Source: Desulfonatronum sp. (GTDB lineage Bacteria > Desulfobacterota > Desulfovibrionia > Desulfovibrionales > Desulfonatronaceae). Taken from it: DNA of 35,755 nt. Below are positions 25,188 to 32,927 of this stretch, piece after piece. Where the stretch lies: positions 1-35,755 of the forward strand of contig DSBL01000146.1 in NCBI GenBank assembly GCA_011049455.1. Reading direction: 5' to 3'. The translations under genes were made by a program, and so were the position numbers. A model generated the notes under the pieces. It saw only the letters and a program-made list of their open reading frames with translations. It was not told the DNA's origin and made no database searches. Each line of letters opens with the position of its first letter. The stretch's first letter is position 1.

Positions 25188-26117
25188 ATGTCTCTGGCTA
25201 TTAATACCAATTTAATGGCTCTCAATGCCGCCAGAAATCTTTCGGCAAGTTATTCACGGCTTGGAACATCAACTCAACGCCTCTCCTCGGGCCTGCGCAT
25301 CAACAACGCCTCGGACGACGCCGCGGGTCTGGCCATCCGCGAACTGATGCGCGCGGAAATATCCTCCATGCGCCAAGGGATGCGCAACGCCAACGATGCC
25401 ATTTCCTTGATCCAGACCGCGGACGGCGCCCTGCAGGTCATTGATGAAAAACTGATCCGCATGAAGGAGCTGGCCACCCAGGCGGCCACCGGCACCTACA
25501 ATTCGGACCAGCGTCTGATCATTGATTCGGAATACCAGGCCATGGCCTCGGAAATCACCCGGATCGCCAACGCCACCAAATTCAACGGGGTCTACCTGCT
25601 CAACGGTAACCTTTCAGGCGGGAACAACCCGGCCAGCTGGGGTGTTACACACAATGGAGAAGGCCTGCAGTCCACCGGCCCCATGAAGATCCACTTCGGC
25701 ACGGGCAATGACAGTGCCGAGGATTACTACTACATCGCCATCGGCAACGCCACGGCCTCGGCCCTGGGAGTGGGGAACAATTCAGGCGCCGGACTTACAG
25801 GCGACTACGCCGGGAATTCCATCTCCACCCAGGCCGGCGCCCAGCGGGCACTGGACGCCTTGAACGCGGCCATCATCTCCAAGGACCTGATCCGCGCCAG
25901 CCTGGGTTCCTTGCAAAACCGACTGGCCAACACCGTGACCAACCTGTCCATTCAGGCAGAAAACCTGCAGGCAGCGGAATCGCGCATATCCGACGCGGAC
26001 GTGGCTCTGGAAATGACCGAATTCGTACGCAACCAAATCATCACCCAGGCGGCCGTGGCCATGCTGGCCCAGGCCAACTCCCTGCCCAGGATGGCCATGC
26101 AGTTGATCAGCGGCTGA
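25188..26117 (+). CDS. fliC: Flagellin
   Basis: 309 residues, the filament subunit. The conserved N-terminal D0/D1 (SLAINTNLMALNAARNL, TQRLSSGLRINNASDDAAGLAI, ALQVIDEKLIRMKELATQAA) and C-terminal D1/D0 (LASLGSLQNRL, SRISDADVALEMTEFVRNQI, VAMLAQANSLPRMAMQLI) are complete. The central domain is small (about residues 145-215). The ribosome site is GAGGAGG, ideally spaced. It is preceded by a sigma-54 promoter and is divergent from flaG. Flagellin is exported by the flagellar type III system, so no signal peptide is expected. Confidence 0.98.
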   Translation: MSLAINTNLMALNAARNLSASYSRLGTSTQRLSSGLRINNASDDAAGLAIRELMRAEISSMRQGMRNANDAISLIQTADGALQVIDEKLIRMKELATQAATGTYNSDQRLIIDSEYQAMASEITRIANATKFNGVYLLNGNLSGGNNPASWGVTHNGEGLQSTGPMKIHFGTGNDSAEDYYYIAIGNATASALGVGNNSGAGLTGDYAGNSISTQAGAQRALDALNAAIISKDLIRASLGSLQNRLANTVTNLSIQAENLQAAESRISDADVALEMTEFVRNQIITQAAVAMLAQANSLPRMAMQLISG

Positions 26118-26177
26118 TAAAACCGCAATCGTCCCTTGCCGCGGCTTCTTCCCGGGGCTAAACATCGGCAGACCTTC

Positions 26178-26227
26178 TCCATGACGACAAGGGCCTGAAG
26201 CATGCTTCAGGCCCTTGTCGTCATGGA
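26178..26227. terminator. 50-bp perfect palindrome between fliC and rnc
   Basis: A perfect 50-base inverted repeat with no spacer (25-base arms, centre GCATGC), for example GACGACAAGGGCCTGAAG answered by CTTCAGGCCCTTGTCGTC. It lies between the convergent fliC and rnc genes, 60 bases after fliC and 6 bases after the rnc stop. There is no long T-run on either side. It probably ends both transcripts as a bidirectional hairpin; other roles are discussed in the findings. Confidence 0.7.
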
Positions 26228-26233
26228 CGCAAG

Positions 26234-26959
26234 TCAGAGATTTGACTCCCGGCCAAAAAACTTCAAGGCGTTTTGGGCCGCCTGTTGCTCGGCCTTTTTC
26301 ACGCTGGTTCCGCGGCTTCGGAACTCCTCCCCCGTGGGCAGCCGCAACAAAACATGAAACATGCGTTCATGCTCCGGGCCGGAGGTTTCCTCGAGAACAT
26401 ACGTCGGCCTGTCCTTGAAAATCTGCTGCGTCATCTCTTGCAGTCTGGTCTTGTAGTCCTTTTCCGATTGCACCTCTTTGATCCCCGACCAGAGAGGTGC
26501 AAAACGATTTAGCACCCATTCCCGGGCCGCGTAGTACCCGCCATCCAGAAAGACGGCCCCCAGCAAGGCCTCGAAGGCATCGCTCAACAGGGCGGGACGC
26601 TGTCTTCCTCCCTGGCTTTCCTCACCACGCCCCAACATCAGCATCCGATCAAGCCCCAGATCAAGCGCCAGGCTCGCCAGGGCCCGTTCGTTGACCAGCA
26701 TGGCCCTGTACACGGTCAACCGCCCTTCATCAGCGTCCGGATAGCGCGAAAACAGCTCTTCGGTAATGCACAATTCCAGAACCGCGTCCCCCAAAAATTC
26801 CAGCCGCTCGTTGCTCTGGCCTCTTCCGGTGGACTCGTTGGCATGGGAACTATGCGTCAGCGCTTCATTGAGCAGATCGACCTTGGCAAAAACATACCCT
26901 ATTTTGTCCTGTCCCGTGTTCACATCGCGTTTCACCGTCTTCCAAACCTCCTGTTCCAT
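26234..26959 (-). CDS. rnc: Ribonuclease III
   Basis: 241 residues. The RNase III signature NERLEFLGDAVLEL (50-63) holds E54 and D58; D127 and E130 of SDAFEALLGAVFLDGG complete the metal site. A C-terminal double-stranded RNA binding domain follows (about 165-238, ending VKKAEQQAAQNALKFF). It processes rRNA precursors and structured mRNAs. ATG 26959 is preferred; a TTG 9 bases upstream is possible. It faces flagellin and is divergent from the phosphotransacetylase-like gene. A long perfect hairpin is located 6 bases past its stop. Confidence 0.97.
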   Translation of the reverse strand: MEQEVWKTVKRDVNTGQDKIGYVFAKVDLLNEALTHSSHANESTGRGQSNERLEFLGDAVLELCITEELFSRYPDADEGRLTVYRAMLVNERALASLALDLGLDRMLMLGRGEESQGGRQRPALLSDAFEALLGAVFLDGGYYAAREWVLNRFAPLWSGIKEVQSEKDYKTRLQEMTQQIFKDRPTYVLEETSGPEHERMFHVLLRLPTGEEFRSRGTSVKKAEQQAAQNALKFFGRESNL

Positions 26960-27036
26960 GGAAACCAATGATCCTCATGAAGACCAACCGCCTTTCGCCG
27001 AGGGGAATGCGCCTTTTATCCGGGAGAATCGAGACA

Positions 27037-27072
27037 TTTGCACAAAGCATTGGCAAAAGATAATGTTTTGCC
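27037..27072 (+). promoter_or_regulatory. Candidate promoter with dyad upstream of DRTGG gene
   Basis: GGCAAAA-N7-TTTTGCC (27052-27072) is a perfect inverted repeat. Its centre holds GATAAT (27059-27064), a good -10, with TTTGCA 16 bases upstream as -35. The dyad would thus straddle the -10, the classic position for a repressor. The ATG of the downstream gene is about 84 bases further on. Confidence 0.45.
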
Positions 27073-27147
27073 GAGGCGACAGAAAGAAGTCAATCGGCTC
27101 AAGCTCTGCAGTGAAAAAAATAACGCAAGTGCTGAAGGAGGCAACCT

Positions 27148-28212
27148 ATGGTCGGCATTTATGTGGGCGCAACATCAGGCTATTCGGGGAAAAACCTGAT
27201 AGCCATGGGTCTGGGGCTCAAATTCCAAAAGGACGGCCTAAAAGTCGGCTACATCAAGCCAGTCGGCGCCATGCCCGTGGAAAAAAACGGCAGGTTGGGC
27301 GACGAAGATGCCTTTTTCGTTCAGGAAGTCCTGGGACTGCACGAAGACCCTGCTCTGGTCACTCCGGTTCTGGTGACCAAGGACTTCCGGGCCAAAGCCT
27401 TTGACGGCCAAGCCAGCGACTTGATGGGCGATATCAAGCACAGTTTTGAAGCCATCAGCAAAGACAATGACGTGACCATCGTGGCAGGATCCGGCAGCAT
27501 GTACTCCGGCAAATACTGCAATGTGGACGCTGTGGAGGTGGTCAGGACCCTGGGCATCCAAGCATTGGTTATTGATCGCTTCGTCAAGGAGCTGGATTAC
27601 GATTATTTGGTGGTCCTCAAGGATGCCCTGGGCGACCAACTCATCGGCACCATTCTCAATGACATTCCACCTGATTTCATGACCGAACTCAAGGAACATA
27701 TCGTCCCGTTCCTGGAACGCAACGGGGTGAAGGTGCTGGGCATACTGCCGCGGGATCCCCTTTTAGGCGCCATCCAGGTCGCGGAACTGGCCCAACGCCT
27801 GGGCGGACGAATCGTCACGGCGCAGCATAAAACCGACCGGGTCGTGGAAAACTTTCTCATCGGCAGCATGCAGGTGGAGAACTTCATGACCCATTTCCGG
27901 AAAAACAAAAACACCGCCATCATTATGGGCGGCGACCGGTCCGACGTACAGTTGGTGGCCTTGGAAGGGGAATGTCCCTGCCTGATCCTCACCGGAAATA
28001 TTTATCCCAACGACATCATTCTCACCCGGGCTGAGGTCAAAGAAATCCCCATTATCATTGTCCGGGACGACACCTTCAGCATGTCCAAAAAAATGGATTC
28101 AATCCTTTCCCGGATCAAGCTCAGGGACATGGTCAAAATTCAGCAAGGCGCCCAGGTTGTGGCCAATAATGTGGATATTCCCTTTATCAAGCAAAAAATT
28201 GGCCTGCGCTAG
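27148..28212 (+). CDS. Phosphotransacetylase-like P-loop/DRTGG protein
   Basis: 354 residues. The N-terminal domain (about 1-200) is a BioD/CobQ-like P-loop fold: GATSGYSGKNL (7-17) is a Walker A-like loop where the residue after K15 is Asn rather than Thr/Ser. The C-terminal part (about 210-330) resembles the DRTGG domain (IIMGGDRSDVQLVALEG, CLILTGNIYPNDIILTRAEV). This arrangement matches proteins annotated as phosphotransacetylase-family, like the N-terminal regulatory part of long Pta, without the catalytic domain. A regulatory or ligand-binding role in acetyl-CoA metabolism is inference. AAGGAGG precedes the ATG at good distance. A single gene, divergent from rnc. Confidence 0.85.
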   Translation: MVGIYVGATSGYSGKNLIAMGLGLKFQKDGLKVGYIKPVGAMPVEKNGRLGDEDAFFVQEVLGLHEDPALVTPVLVTKDFRAKAFDGQASDLMGDIKHSFEAISKDNDVTIVAGSGSMYSGKYCNVDAVEVVRTLGIQALVIDRFVKELDYDYLVVLKDALGDQLIGTILNDIPPDFMTELKEHIVPFLERNGVKVLGILPRDPLLGAIQVAELAQRLGGRIVTAQHKTDRVVENFLIGSMQVENFMTHFRKNKNTAIIMGGDRSDVQLVALEGECPCLILTGNIYPNDIILTRAEVKEIPIIIVRDDTFSMSKKMDSILSRIKLRDMVKIQQGAQVVANNVDIPFIKQKIGLR

Positions 28213-28265
28213 ACAAATTCGAACAAAAAACCGACTGCGAATATTCATCTTGGAAAGCACACGAG

Positions 28266-28302
28266 GGCCGCGGAATCATCCATCAATTGGATCTCCGCGG
28301 CC
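28266..28302. terminator. Bidirectional hairpin between DRTGG gene and rnhA
   Basis: GGCCGCGGA (28266-28274) pairs perfectly with TCCGCGGCC (28294-28302) around a 19-base loop, between the convergent genes. T-runs are short (TGTGTTT on the plus side), so it is a moderate candidate for a shared terminator. Confidence 0.5.
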
Positions 28303-28333
28303 GCTGTGTTTGATGAAACTGGTCTTTATGCAG

Positions 28334-28825
28334 CTAACACTCTTGTCCTCGCGCATAGACCATATCCTCCGGCAAATTCTCGCACATGGCTGCCGCCTTG
28401 GCCAATCGGTCGCAGCACTCATTTTCCGGATCGCCGGCATGTCCACGGACCCAAAAAAATCGAACCTTATGCGCCTTAAGCAAGATATCCAGCCGGACCC
28501 AGAGATCCCGATTCTTGACCGGCTTTTTCTCCGAAGTCAGCCAGCCGTTGCCCCGCCATTTGGCCAGCCACCCTTTGTTCACCGCATCATGCAGGTATCT
28601 GGAATCCGTGAACACCGTTACTGAACATGAAGCTTTCAGGCATTCCAATGCTTCAACCACTGCCAGCAGTTCCATCCGGTTGTTCGTGGTCCTGCGGTAT
28701 CCGCCGGAAATTTCACGGCGATGGCCGCCACAGAGCAGCACCGCTGCCCACCCGCCCGGGCCGGGATTGCCGAGGCAGGCGCCGTCCGAATAAATGGCGA
28801 CCTGGGAATTTTTTTCAACGGTCAC
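28334..28825 (-). CDS. rnhA: Ribonuclease HI
   Basis: 163 residues. The four catalytic acidic residues are D14 (YSDGAC), E52 (NNRMELLA), D74 (FTDSRY) and D139 (NECCDRLA), with H129 in RGHAGDPENE. It degrades RNA in RNA-DNA hybrids. The start GTG 28825 follows CGGAGA, 8-9 bases upstream, and overlaps the preceding stop by 4 bases (GTGA), the third gene of its unit. A longer upstream frame would overlap the neighbour heavily and has no family match. Confidence 0.95.
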   Translation of the reverse strand: MTVEKNSQVAIYSDGACLGNPGPGGWAAVLLCGGHRREISGGYRRTTNNRMELLAVVEALECLKASCSVTVFTDSRYLHDAVNKGWLAKWRGNGWLTSEKKPVKNRDLWVRLDILLKAHKVRFFWVRGHAGDPENECCDRLAKAAAMCENLPEDMVYARGQEC

Positions 28826-29388
28826 TGGCTCTGTTCTCCGATTTTGCCGCGGTATTGCCCACCATTCAACGGAACATTTTGCCCAGCCGGTTCGTTCAGC
28901 CCATTCCAGATCAAGCCCAGAGCCTTGCCCAAACCGCCCGGCCAATCCCCGCTTTGCCAATATGGGGAAAAATGCTCTTTGCTCAAATGGCTCGCCAGTT
29001 CCCGCCCCACTGCCCGTTCCACCAAGGGAGGTAAAATGACCACGGCCTGTCTGCCGTCGGGATACACTCCGATGAATATTGTTGCCATGTCCTGTTGCGG
29101 CGGGTCCAACGGTTCAACGTCCACAATCACCTGCAATTCCAGACCAAAGGAGGATTTTAGAGCCCGGGAGAGATCCCGGACCGCCTTTTTCTGCTTGTCC
29201 GTGAGGGTATTTGTTTTGTCCAGCAAAACATGTTTCGGTCCAATCCGATGGGCATCCATCATTTCCAGGGTTCGGTCGTAATGCCTCCAAAAAAGCCAGA
29301 TCACTCCCATGAACACAAAAATGACACCCAAGGATCGCAACAGTCCTTCCCAGGGCGGCGCATCGCGACGATGCACTCCAAAGGGCAT
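28822..29388 (-). CDS. Membrane-anchored TPM-like domain protein
   Basis: 188 residues: a membrane helix at about 17-34 (LLRSLGVIFVFMGVIWLF), then a soluble domain with LTDKQKKAVRDLSRALKSSFGLELQVIVD and AVVILPPLVERAVG, similar to TPM (TLP18.3/Psb32/MOLO-1) domains. Their function in bacteria is poorly known. ATG 29388 has AAGGAG 7 bases upstream. It lies between the phosphomannomutase gene (19 bases) and rnhA (overlap), so one operon. The TPM call rests on pattern resemblance. Confidence 0.68.
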   Translation of the reverse strand: MPFGVHRRDAPPWEGLLRSLGVIFVFMGVIWLFWRHYDRTLEMMDAHRIGPKHVLLDKTNTLTDKQKKAVRDLSRALKSSFGLELQVIVDVEPLDPPQQDMATIFIGVYPDGRQAVVILPPLVERAVGRELASHLSKEHFSPYWQSGDWPGGLGKALGLIWNGLNEPAGQNVPLNGGQYRGKIGEQSQ

Positions 29389-29407
29389 CAGGGGCTCCTT
29401 TTCAATC

Positions 29408-30778
29408 TTATCCGCTTGAATCGAGAATCCAACGTTGTAAAGGCTTTTCCACCAAGGCCCGGATTTCCTCCAGCCGTTCGCGGGACTGGGCCTCGAATCT
29501 GAGCACCAAAACAGGCTGGGTGTTGGAAGCTCGCAAGAGACCCCAGCCATCGGGCAGCACCAGACGAACGCCGTCCACGTCCACGATGTCGTACCTGTGC
29601 CTGAAGTATTCCTTGGCCTGCTCCACCACCTTGAACTTTACGGCCTCCGGACAGTCCACGCGCAACTCCGGAGTAGAATAAATCAAGGGCCACTCCTGCA
29701 AATAACTGCTCAAGGGGACATTCGGATCCTGCCCGAGGATCTCCACAAGCCGCATCGATGCATACAATGCGTCGTCAAAACCGTAATACCTGTCCGCAAA
29801 AAACATATGGCCGCTCATTTCCCCGGCCAAGACCGCACCGGTTTCCTTCATCCGGGCCTTGATCAGGGAGTGGCCCGTCTGGCCCATGATCGGCTTGCCT
29901 CCGTAATCGGCGATATCCTGAAAAAGAAGGTGCGAACATTTAACCTCGCCGATAACCGTGGCCCCGGGCAGGGTCTGAAGCACCCGTCGCGCGAATATCG
30001 CCAGAAGGCGGTCGCCGTAGATCATTTGCCCCTGCTCATCCAGAGCGCCGATACGATCCGCGTCGCCGTCCAGGCCGATCCCGACATGGGCCTTGGTTTC
30101 CAGCACCTTGGCCCGTAAATCAATATTGTTCGCATCCTGAGTCGGATCCGGATGATGGTTCGGAAAGCTCCCATCCGGCTGACAATAGAGCTCCACCACC
30201 TCAGCCCCGATCCGACGTAACAATTCGGCGCAAATGAGGCCGCCTGCTCCGTTGCCTCCGTCCACCACCACCCGTACTGGTCCGCTCAAGGCAGCCTGAG
30301 CGCTGAGTTCATTCAAATAGGCGGGCACGATATTGTGCTCCGTGGCCATGCCCCTGCCCTGGGTGAACTTCCCCCGGGCCATGATGGCGTAAACCTCTTG
30401 AATCTGCTCGGAATGAATCGTTCCCTCTCCGGCCCAGACCTTGAATCCGTTGAATTCCGGCGGATTATGACTTGCGGTGATCATCACGCCAGCATGGCGG
30501 TTGAGCTTTTTCACGGCATAATAGAACACCGGCGTGGGCACCATGTGCACATAAATCACATCCACCCCGGTGGACAACAGCCCGCGGATCATGGCTCGCT
30601 GGTACCCCGGGGAACTGTGCCTGCAGTCGTGCCCGACCACCGCCTGTCCAAAACCCAATCGCAAAAAATAGGTGCCGCAGGCCTTGCCCAACAACTCAAC
30701 CCACTCTTCATCAAAATCCCGGTCAACAACGCCCCGGATATCATAGGCCCGAAAAATTTCATGGTTCAATGCCCTCAT
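29408..30778 (-). CDS. Phosphomannomutase/phosphoglucomutase
   Basis: 456 residues of the alpha-D-phosphohexomutase family. The phosphoserine loop is TASHNPPEFNG (S103), the magnesium loop LDGDADR (236-242), the substrate loop GEMSGHMFF and the phosphate-binding loop RASNTQPVLVLRFEA. N-terminal FRAYDIRGVVD is typical of AlgC/ManB-type enzymes that isomerise mannose or glucose 6- and 1-phosphates for surface polysaccharide synthesis. ATG 30778 follows AGGAGG with a 10-base spacer. It leads the unit containing the TPM-like gene and rnhA and is divergent from hflK. Sugar preference cannot be read here. Confidence 0.95.
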   Translation of the reverse strand: MRALNHEIFRAYDIRGVVDRDFDEEWVELLGKACGTYFLRLGFGQAVVGHDCRHSSPGYQRAMIRGLLSTGVDVIYVHMVPTPVFYYAVKKLNRHAGVMITASHNPPEFNGFKVWAGEGTIHSEQIQEVYAIMARGKFTQGRGMATEHNIVPAYLNELSAQAALSGPVRVVVDGGNGAGGLICAELLRRIGAEVVELYCQPDGSFPNHHPDPTQDANNIDLRAKVLETKAHVGIGLDGDADRIGALDEQGQMIYGDRLLAIFARRVLQTLPGATVIGEVKCSHLLFQDIADYGGKPIMGQTGHSLIKARMKETGAVLAGEMSGHMFFADRYYGFDDALYASMRLVEILGQDPNVPLSSYLQEWPLIYSTPELRVDCPEAVKFKVVEQAKEYFRHRYDIVDVDGVRLVLPDGWGLLRASNTQPVLVLRFEAQSRERLEEIRALVEKPLQRWILDSSG

Positions 30779-30885
30779 TGCAATATATCCTCCTGAAAAC
30801 AAACCGCCCATGCCACGACGCCTTGCGTCTTAAGCTGATTTCCGTTGCAAGCCAAGTGGTAAAGGGACATGGGATTCTTGCCGTC

Positions 30886-30909
30886 TTGACCTGAAAAAAC
30901 GGATCAGGT
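30886..30909 (+). promoter_or_regulatory. Dyad just upstream of hflK
   Basis: ACCTGA-N9-TCAGGT (30889-30909) is an exact inverted repeat ending 12 bases before the hflK ATG. It includes the AGGT that would serve as the ribosome site, so as RNA it could mask translation initiation; as DNA it overlaps a TTGACC hexamer (30886-30891). Function unproven. Confidence 0.35.
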
Positions 30910-30921
30910 AAATCCGACCAC

Positions 30922-32055
30922 ATGAACTGGGACTGGGAAAAACTTCAAGACAAGCGGCAACGACACGGTCCCCAGGGGCCGGATCTCACGCAAATCAATG
31001 AACAATTGAACAAGCTGAAAAACATCAAGCTGCCTGGCGGCGGCAAGATTGTCTTTCTGATCGTTGTTCTGCTGTGGCTGGCCACCGGCATTTACATCGT
31101 CAATCCGGACGAGGTGGGAGTGGTCCAGCGCTTCGGTTCCTTCAACCGGATAACCGATCCAGGTCCGCACTACCATATGCCCTATCCCTTTGAAAAAGTG
31201 CAAACCCCCAAGGTCACCCAGGTCCGCCGCTTTGAAATCGGTTACCGAACCATTACGGCCCCCACAGTGGCCGGGGCTGAACCTCAATACAGGATCGTCC
31301 CCGAGGAATCGCACATGCTCACAGGCGATGAAAACATCGTGGACGTCCAGTTCATCGTCCAGTACCAGCTCAAGGATCCGGTGAGATATCTGTTCAACAT
31401 CCAGATGCCTGACGCCTCCGTGAAAAGCGCCGCGGAAACGGCCATGCGCGAGGTCATCGGATACAACAAGCTGGATGCCGCCCTGACCGACGGCAAGCCG
31501 GCCATTCAGGACGAGACCCGGGCACTGATGCAAACCATCATGGACCGCTACCAGTCCGGGATCCAGATTCTGGCCGTGCAACTGCAGGATGTGCAACCGC
31601 CGGAGCCGGTCATCGACTCCTTTCGCGACGTGGTTCGAGCCAGGGAGGATGCCGTACGCATCACGAACCAGGCCGAGGCCTACAGCAACGACATCGTACC
31701 TCGGGCCCGCGGCGAGGCCGCGATCATCATCAACCAAGCCGAAGCCCACAAGGAGGCCGTGGTCCGCAAGGCCGAGGGCGAGGCGCAGCGTTTTCTGTCC
31801 ATCCTGGCGGAATACAAACAAGCGCCGGAAGTCACCAGAAAACGCCTCTACCTTGAAACCATGGAAGAAGTACTCAGCCTGCCCGGGCTGAGCAAGACGA
31901 TCATCTCCGATCAGGCCATCAATCAGGTCTTGCCCTATCTTCCCCTGGAAAGAATCTCCCCGCGGGCCATGCCGTCAGAAATCAAGCAACCGGCGCAGGT
32001 CATATCACCAAACATGCCCAGTGAGCCAAGTGTTCGAGGAGGGAGAGCACAATGA
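30922..32055 (+). CDS. hflK: FtsH regulator HflK
   Basis: 377 residues: a cytoplasmic N-terminus, membrane helix at about 42-60 (KIVFLIVVLLWLATGIYIV), then an SPFH/band 7 domain (VNPDEVGVVQRFGSFN) and helical region with EAAIIINQAEAHKEAVVRKAEGEA. HflK and HflC form a large membrane complex around the FtsH protease in the inner membrane. The C-terminal tail is Pro-rich. The ribosome site is unusual and lies within a dyad. The stop overlaps hflC (ATGA). Confidence 0.95.
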   Translation: MNWDWEKLQDKRQRHGPQGPDLTQINEQLNKLKNIKLPGGGKIVFLIVVLLWLATGIYIVNPDEVGVVQRFGSFNRITDPGPHYHMPYPFEKVQTPKVTQVRRFEIGYRTITAPTVAGAEPQYRIVPEESHMLTGDENIVDVQFIVQYQLKDPVRYLFNIQMPDASVKSAAETAMREVIGYNKLDAALTDGKPAIQDETRALMQTIMDRYQSGIQILAVQLQDVQPPEPVIDSFRDVVRAREDAVRITNQAEAYSNDIVPRARGEAAIIINQAEAHKEAVVRKAEGEAQRFLSILAEYKQAPEVTRKRLYLETMEEVLSLPGLSKTIISDQAINQVLPYLPLERISPRAMPSEIKQPAQVISPNMPSEPSVRGGRAQ

Positions 32056-32909
32056 AAGCCTTGACCTTTCCCGTGGTTATCGTCGTCGCCATCCTCGGCT
32101 TCCTCCTGGCCACCCAGAGCGCCTTCATTGTTGACGAAACCGAACGCGCCATTGTTCTGCAGCTCGGCAAGCCCGTGGGCCAAACCAAAGAACCCGGCCT
32201 GCACTTTAAACTGCCGTTTGTGCAAAACGTGCTCTTTTTCGATGCCCGGATTCTGGACTACGACTCCCGGCCCGCGGAAATCCTGACCAGGGACAAGAAA
32301 AACATGATGGTGGACAACTATTCCAAGTGGCGCATTGTCGATCCCTTGCAGTTCTACACCACCTTGCGCACCCTGCCCATGGGTCAGGCCAGGCTGGATG
32401 ACATTATCTACGCCGAATTACGTGTTCTTCTGGGTCAGCATACCCTGACCGAGGTCGTGACCACCAAACGCGCCCAGATCATGGAGGAAGTGACCAGCAA
32501 GAGCAACGCTTTGGTAAAGGAATACGGCATCGAGGTTATTGACGTGCGCATCAAACGCACTGACCTGCCTGCGGAAACCCAGCGCGCCGTGTTCAACAGA
32601 ATGATTGCCGAGCGTGAACGGGAAGCCAAGACCTATCGGGCCGAAGGCGAAGAACGCGCGGCTAACATCCGTTCCCTGGCGGACAGGGAAAAGGTGATCC
32701 TCCTGGCGGAGGCCACGCGGACCTCCCAGCAGTTGCGTGGAGAGGGCGACGCCCAGGCTGTCAAGACCTTCGGGGAAGCCCTGAATCAAGCCCCGGAATT
32801 CTACGGATACATGCGTACCCTGGAAGCCTATAAAAAGACCATGGACCAGAACACGCAACTCATTTTGACGCCCTCCAGCCCTTTTTTACGCCTCCTTCAA
32901 GAGGAATAA
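32052..32909 (+). CDS. hflC: FtsH regulator HflC
   Basis: 285 residues: membrane helix at 5-21 (TFPVVIVVAILGFLLAT), then a band 7 domain (VDETERAIVLQLGKPV, PGLHFKLPFVQNVLFFD) and helical region (VIDVRIKRTDLPAETQRAVFNRM, YRAEGEERAANI). It is the partner of HflK and is coupled to it by an ATGA overlap, with GGAGG upstream. It ends 18 bases before the stop of the convergent M48 protease gene. Confidence 0.96.
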   Translation: MKALTFPVVIVVAILGFLLATQSAFIVDETERAIVLQLGKPVGQTKEPGLHFKLPFVQNVLFFDARILDYDSRPAEILTRDKKNMMVDNYSKWRIVDPLQFYTTLRTLPMGQARLDDIIYAELRVLLGQHTLTEVVTTKRAQIMEEVTSKSNALVKEYGIEVIDVRIKRTDLPAETQRAVFNRMIAEREREAKTYRAEGEERAANIRSLADREKVILLAEATRTSQQLRGEGDAQAVKTFGEALNQAPEFYGYMRTLEAYKKTMDQNTQLILTPSSPFLRLLQEE

Positions 32910-32927
32910 CCGGCTGGATCGGCCGCC

